This document shows, one piece after another, positions 7,292 to 8,761 of a DNA stretch of 8,761 bases; within the stretch, counting starts at the first letter, position 1; each line of letters begins with the position of its first letter. A program made the position numbers and the translations under genes. The stretch is from Phycisphaerae bacterium (GTDB taxonomy: Bacteria; Planctomycetota; Phycisphaerae; SM23-33): the NCBI GenBank assembly GCA_030610965.1, contig JAUWQU010000108.1, positions 1 to 8,761 of the forward strand, in the 5' to 3' direction. Under the pieces are notes generated by a model. The model saw only the letters and a program-made list of their open reading frames with translations. It had not been told where the DNA came from and did no database searches.

Positions 7292-8199
7292 AGGACCGAT
7301 CCGGACTTACCACCGAGCAGCGCAACCTCCGCAGCGCCGACATCGACACGCTCGACAGCCTGGGCATAGTCGACGTTATCGCCGCCGAAGACGCCCTCGT
7401 GGCCCCAGCCGTCTCTCAGCAGCGCCGCCAACTCGCCGCGGCCGTTGATGTGATCGTCGAGCGTTTCCGGCGCGGCGGGCGGCTGTTCTACGTCGGCGCC
7501 GGCACGAGCGGCCGGCTTGGCGTGCTGGACGCATCCGAGTGCCCGCCCACATTCGGCACGAAGCCGTCGACGGTGCAGGGCGTTATCGCCGGCGGCCGGC
7601 GGGCGCTGGTGCGATCGGCCGAAGGCGCCGAGGACGACCCATCCGCCGGCGCGGCCGAACTGGACAAACGCCGCGTCCGCGCCGATGACGTGGTCTGCGG
7701 CATAGCCGCGTGCGGGGTGACGCCGTTTGTGCGCGGGGCCGTGGCGCGGGCGCGCCGGATCGGCGCCGCGACGCTGCTGGTCACCTGCTCGCCCGAGGCC
7801 CGAAACGCCATCGCCGCCGACGTGGTGATCTGCCCCGTCGTCGGGCCCGAGGTGGTCACCGGCTCGACACGCATGAAGGCCGGCACCGCCACCAAGCTCG
7901 TGCTCAACACGCTCACGACGGCCGCGATGATCCGCACCGGCAAGGTCCACGGAAACCTGATGGTCGACCTGCGAGCCAGCAACGACAAGCTCCGCGACAG
8001 GTCCGAGCGAATCCTGATGGAGCTGGCAGGCCTGGGCCGCCCTGCCGCACGCAAACGGCTCGCCGCCGCAAACGGCGAACTCAAGCCCGCGATAGTCATG
8101 CACGCCCGCGATGTCGACTACCCCGCCGCACGCAAGATCCTCGCCGCGTGCAAGGGCTCGCTGCGGCGTGCCATCGAGGCCGGCCGCGCCAAGGGTTGA
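7288..8199 (+). CDS. murQ: N-acetylmuramic acid 6-phosphate etherase
   Basis: 303 aa, standard length for MurQ, a single SIS-domain lyase that cleaves the D-lactyl ether of MurNAc-6-phosphate to GlcNAc-6-phosphate and D-lactate. Visible are YVGAGTSGRLGVLDASECPP (68-87) with E84 equivalent to E. coli Glu83, SAEGAED with E115 equivalent to Glu114, GPEVVTGSTRMKAGTATKLV and GKVHGNLMVD. Both acid/base glutamates are present, so activity is expected. One deviation: the usual AASGRTP loop reads AACGVTP (140-146), with Cys142 for Ser and Val144 for Arg. The start overlaps the anmK stop, with GGAG 11 nt upstream, so it uses the product of AnmK directly. No MurP transporter or NagA/NagB is in the window. 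The stop is one base before the -35 box of the next gene. Confidence 0.95.
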   Translation: MKDRSGLTTEQRNLRSADIDTLDSLGIVDVIAAEDALVAPAVSQQRRQLAAAVDVIVERFRRGGRLFYVGAGTSGRLGVLDASECPPTFGTKPSTVQGVIAGGRRALVRSAEGAEDDPSAGAAELDKRRVRADDVVCGIAACGVTPFVRGAVARARRIGAATLLVTCSPEARNAIAADVVICPVVGPEVVTGSTRMKAGTATKLVLNTLTTAAMIRTGKVHGNLMVDLRASNDKLRDRSERILMELAGLGRPAARKRLAAANGELKPAIVMHARDVDYPAARKILAACKGSLRRAIEAGRAKG

Positions 8200-8200
8200 A

Positions 8201-8230
8201 TTGACACGTCCCCGCCCCGGCCGTTAGAAT
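8201..8230 (+). promoter_or_regulatory. Sigma70-type promoter for the beta-CASP nuclease gene
   Basis: A perfect -35 box TTGACA (8201-8206) and TAGAAT (8225-8230, 5/6 match to TATAAT) are separated by 18 bp. The -35 begins one base after the murQ stop. Transcription would start near 8237, giving a leader of about 54 nt before the ATG at 8291. This is the best promoter in the window. Confidence 0.7.
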
Positions 8231-8282
8231 CGCCTCCGGCTTTGAGGCGATGAGCCTCGTTTGTTTTCTCCAACCCCGGAGA
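8229..8282 (+). promoter_or_regulatory. Overlapping inverted repeats in the promoter/leader of the nuclease gene
   Basis: Three inverted pairs overlap here. ATCGCCTC (8229-8236) pairs with GAGGCGAT (8244-8251) across 7 bases, straddling the predicted transcription start, so it could be an operator or, in murQ read-through, a hairpin. GAGGC (8244-8248) alternatively pairs with GCCTC (8254-8258), followed by a T-rich GTTTGTTTTC, which resembles a weak intrinsic terminator or attenuator. TCTCC (8267-8271) pairs with GGAGA (8278-8282), covering the Shine-Dalgarno site. The first two are mutually exclusive. Regulatory function is inference. Confidence 0.4.
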
Positions 8283-8284
8283 GG
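8278..8284 (+). promoter_or_regulatory. Ribosome binding site of the beta-CASP nuclease gene
   Basis: GGAGAGG lies 6-9 nt before ATG 8291. It is unusual in forming one arm of a small hairpin with TCTCC at 8267-8271. Confidence 0.65.
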
Positions 8285-8290
8285 GTGGTC

Positions 8291-8761
8291 ATGCAGATCA
8301 AGATTTCTTTTCTCGGCGCGGCCCAGAACGTCACGGGTTCGCGGTTCCTCGTCGAAACCAACGGATCGCGCGTGCTCGTGGATTGCGGCCTGTACCAGGA
8401 GCGCGAGTTTGCCGGCCGGAACTGGGACCCGTTCCCGTTCCCGGCTTCCCAGATCGACGCGGTGCTGCTGACCCACGCCCACCTCGACCACTGCGGGCTG
8501 CTGCCCACGCTCGTGCGGGAGGGCTTCCGCGGAAAGATTCACTGCACTCCCGCCACGGCGGAGATAGCGCAGATCATCCTGCTGGATTCGGCACACATTC
8601 AAGAGGAAGACGCGGCCTACAAGCTCAAACGTCACCGCCGGGAAAAGCGCAAGAGCCCGCGCCCGATTGAGCCGCTATACAACATGGCCGACGCAGAGCG
8701 GGTGCAGCCGCACTTCGCGCATCCGCCTTATCAGAAGAAGGTCGAGGTCGCCGAGGGCATC
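8291..8761 (+). CDS. MBL-fold/beta-CASP RNA-processing nuclease, N-terminal part (3' truncated by window end)
   Basis: The reading frame is open for 157 codons to the window edge with no stop, so only the first third or so of a protein usually around 450-470 aa is seen. It begins MQIKISFLGAAQNVTGSRFL, the characteristic start of the YSH1-like 'RNA specificity factor' metallo-hydrolases (CPSF73 relatives). It continues with VDCGLYQ (D31), then the zinc-binding HAHLDHCG motif (H62, H64, D66, H67). These predict a two-zinc endo- or exoribonuclease in the cytoplasm. Residues about 117-130 are an unusually basic stretch (KLKRHRREKRKSPR) before YNMADAERV. The beta-CASP motifs A-C and the later metal ligands lie beyond the window and cannot be checked. 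It has its own promoter just after murQ, so it is probably not in the recycling operon. Confidence 0.9.
   Translation, partial: MQIKISFLGAAQNVTGSRFLVETNGSRVLVDCGLYQEREFAGRNWDPFPFPASQIDAVLLTHAHLDHCGLLPTLVREGFRGKIHCTPATAEIAQIILLDSAHIQEEDAAYKLKRHRREKRKSPRPIEPLYNMADAERVQPHFAHPPYQKKVEVAEGI

Overview
The window reads as a GC-rich bacterial chromosome segment with compact coding and G/C in most third codon positions. I infer an anaerobic or facultative member of the Planctomycetota (Phycisphaerae-like). The hints are a Tat-exported formylglycine sulfatase, a corrinoid/C1-type DUF1638-hydantoinase protein, peptidoglycan recycling genes, and intergenic spacers filled with GGATTACA-type and palindromic repeats of a style I associate with that phylum. 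No rRNA or other phylogenetic marker is present, so this placement is tentative.

Layout, left to right: (1) xthA (exodeoxyribonuclease III / AP endonuclease, minus strand), with hairpins beyond its stop. (2) A spacer with a head-to-head inverted repeat (923-1010), then a small minus-strand ORF for a 64-aa two-helix membrane protein. (3) A divergent spacer carrying a nested, four-armed palindromic element (1281-1353). (4) A 944-aa plus-strand fusion of DUF1638 to a hydantoinase/oxoprolinase (HyuA-type, ASKHA fold) body. (5) A convergent minus-strand Tat-signal sulfatase of the C-x-P-S-R (Cys-type) class, its stop only 10 bp from the fusion gene's stop. (6) A divergent spacer with a second copy of the composite repeat (5955-6034). 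(7) An anmK-murQ operon (ATGA overlap) on the plus strand. (8) A recognisable promoter and structured leader before a beta-CASP/metallo-beta-lactamase nuclease that runs off the right edge.

Functionally, anmK and murQ make a two-step route: 1,6-anhydro-MurNAc becomes MurNAc-6-phosphate, then GlcNAc-6-phosphate plus D-lactate. The neighbouring sulfatase resembles enzymes acting on sulfated amino sugars, so a loose amino-sugar theme is possible, though it is divergently transcribed. The other genes look like unrelated housekeeping neighbours. The points most worth a second look are the DUF1638-hydantoinase fusion with its odd Cys/His-bearing helical segment, the two repeat families, the altered SIS motif in MurQ, and the structured leader of the beta-CASP gene. 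I see no CRISPR array, tRNA, rRNA, transposase or phage gene.
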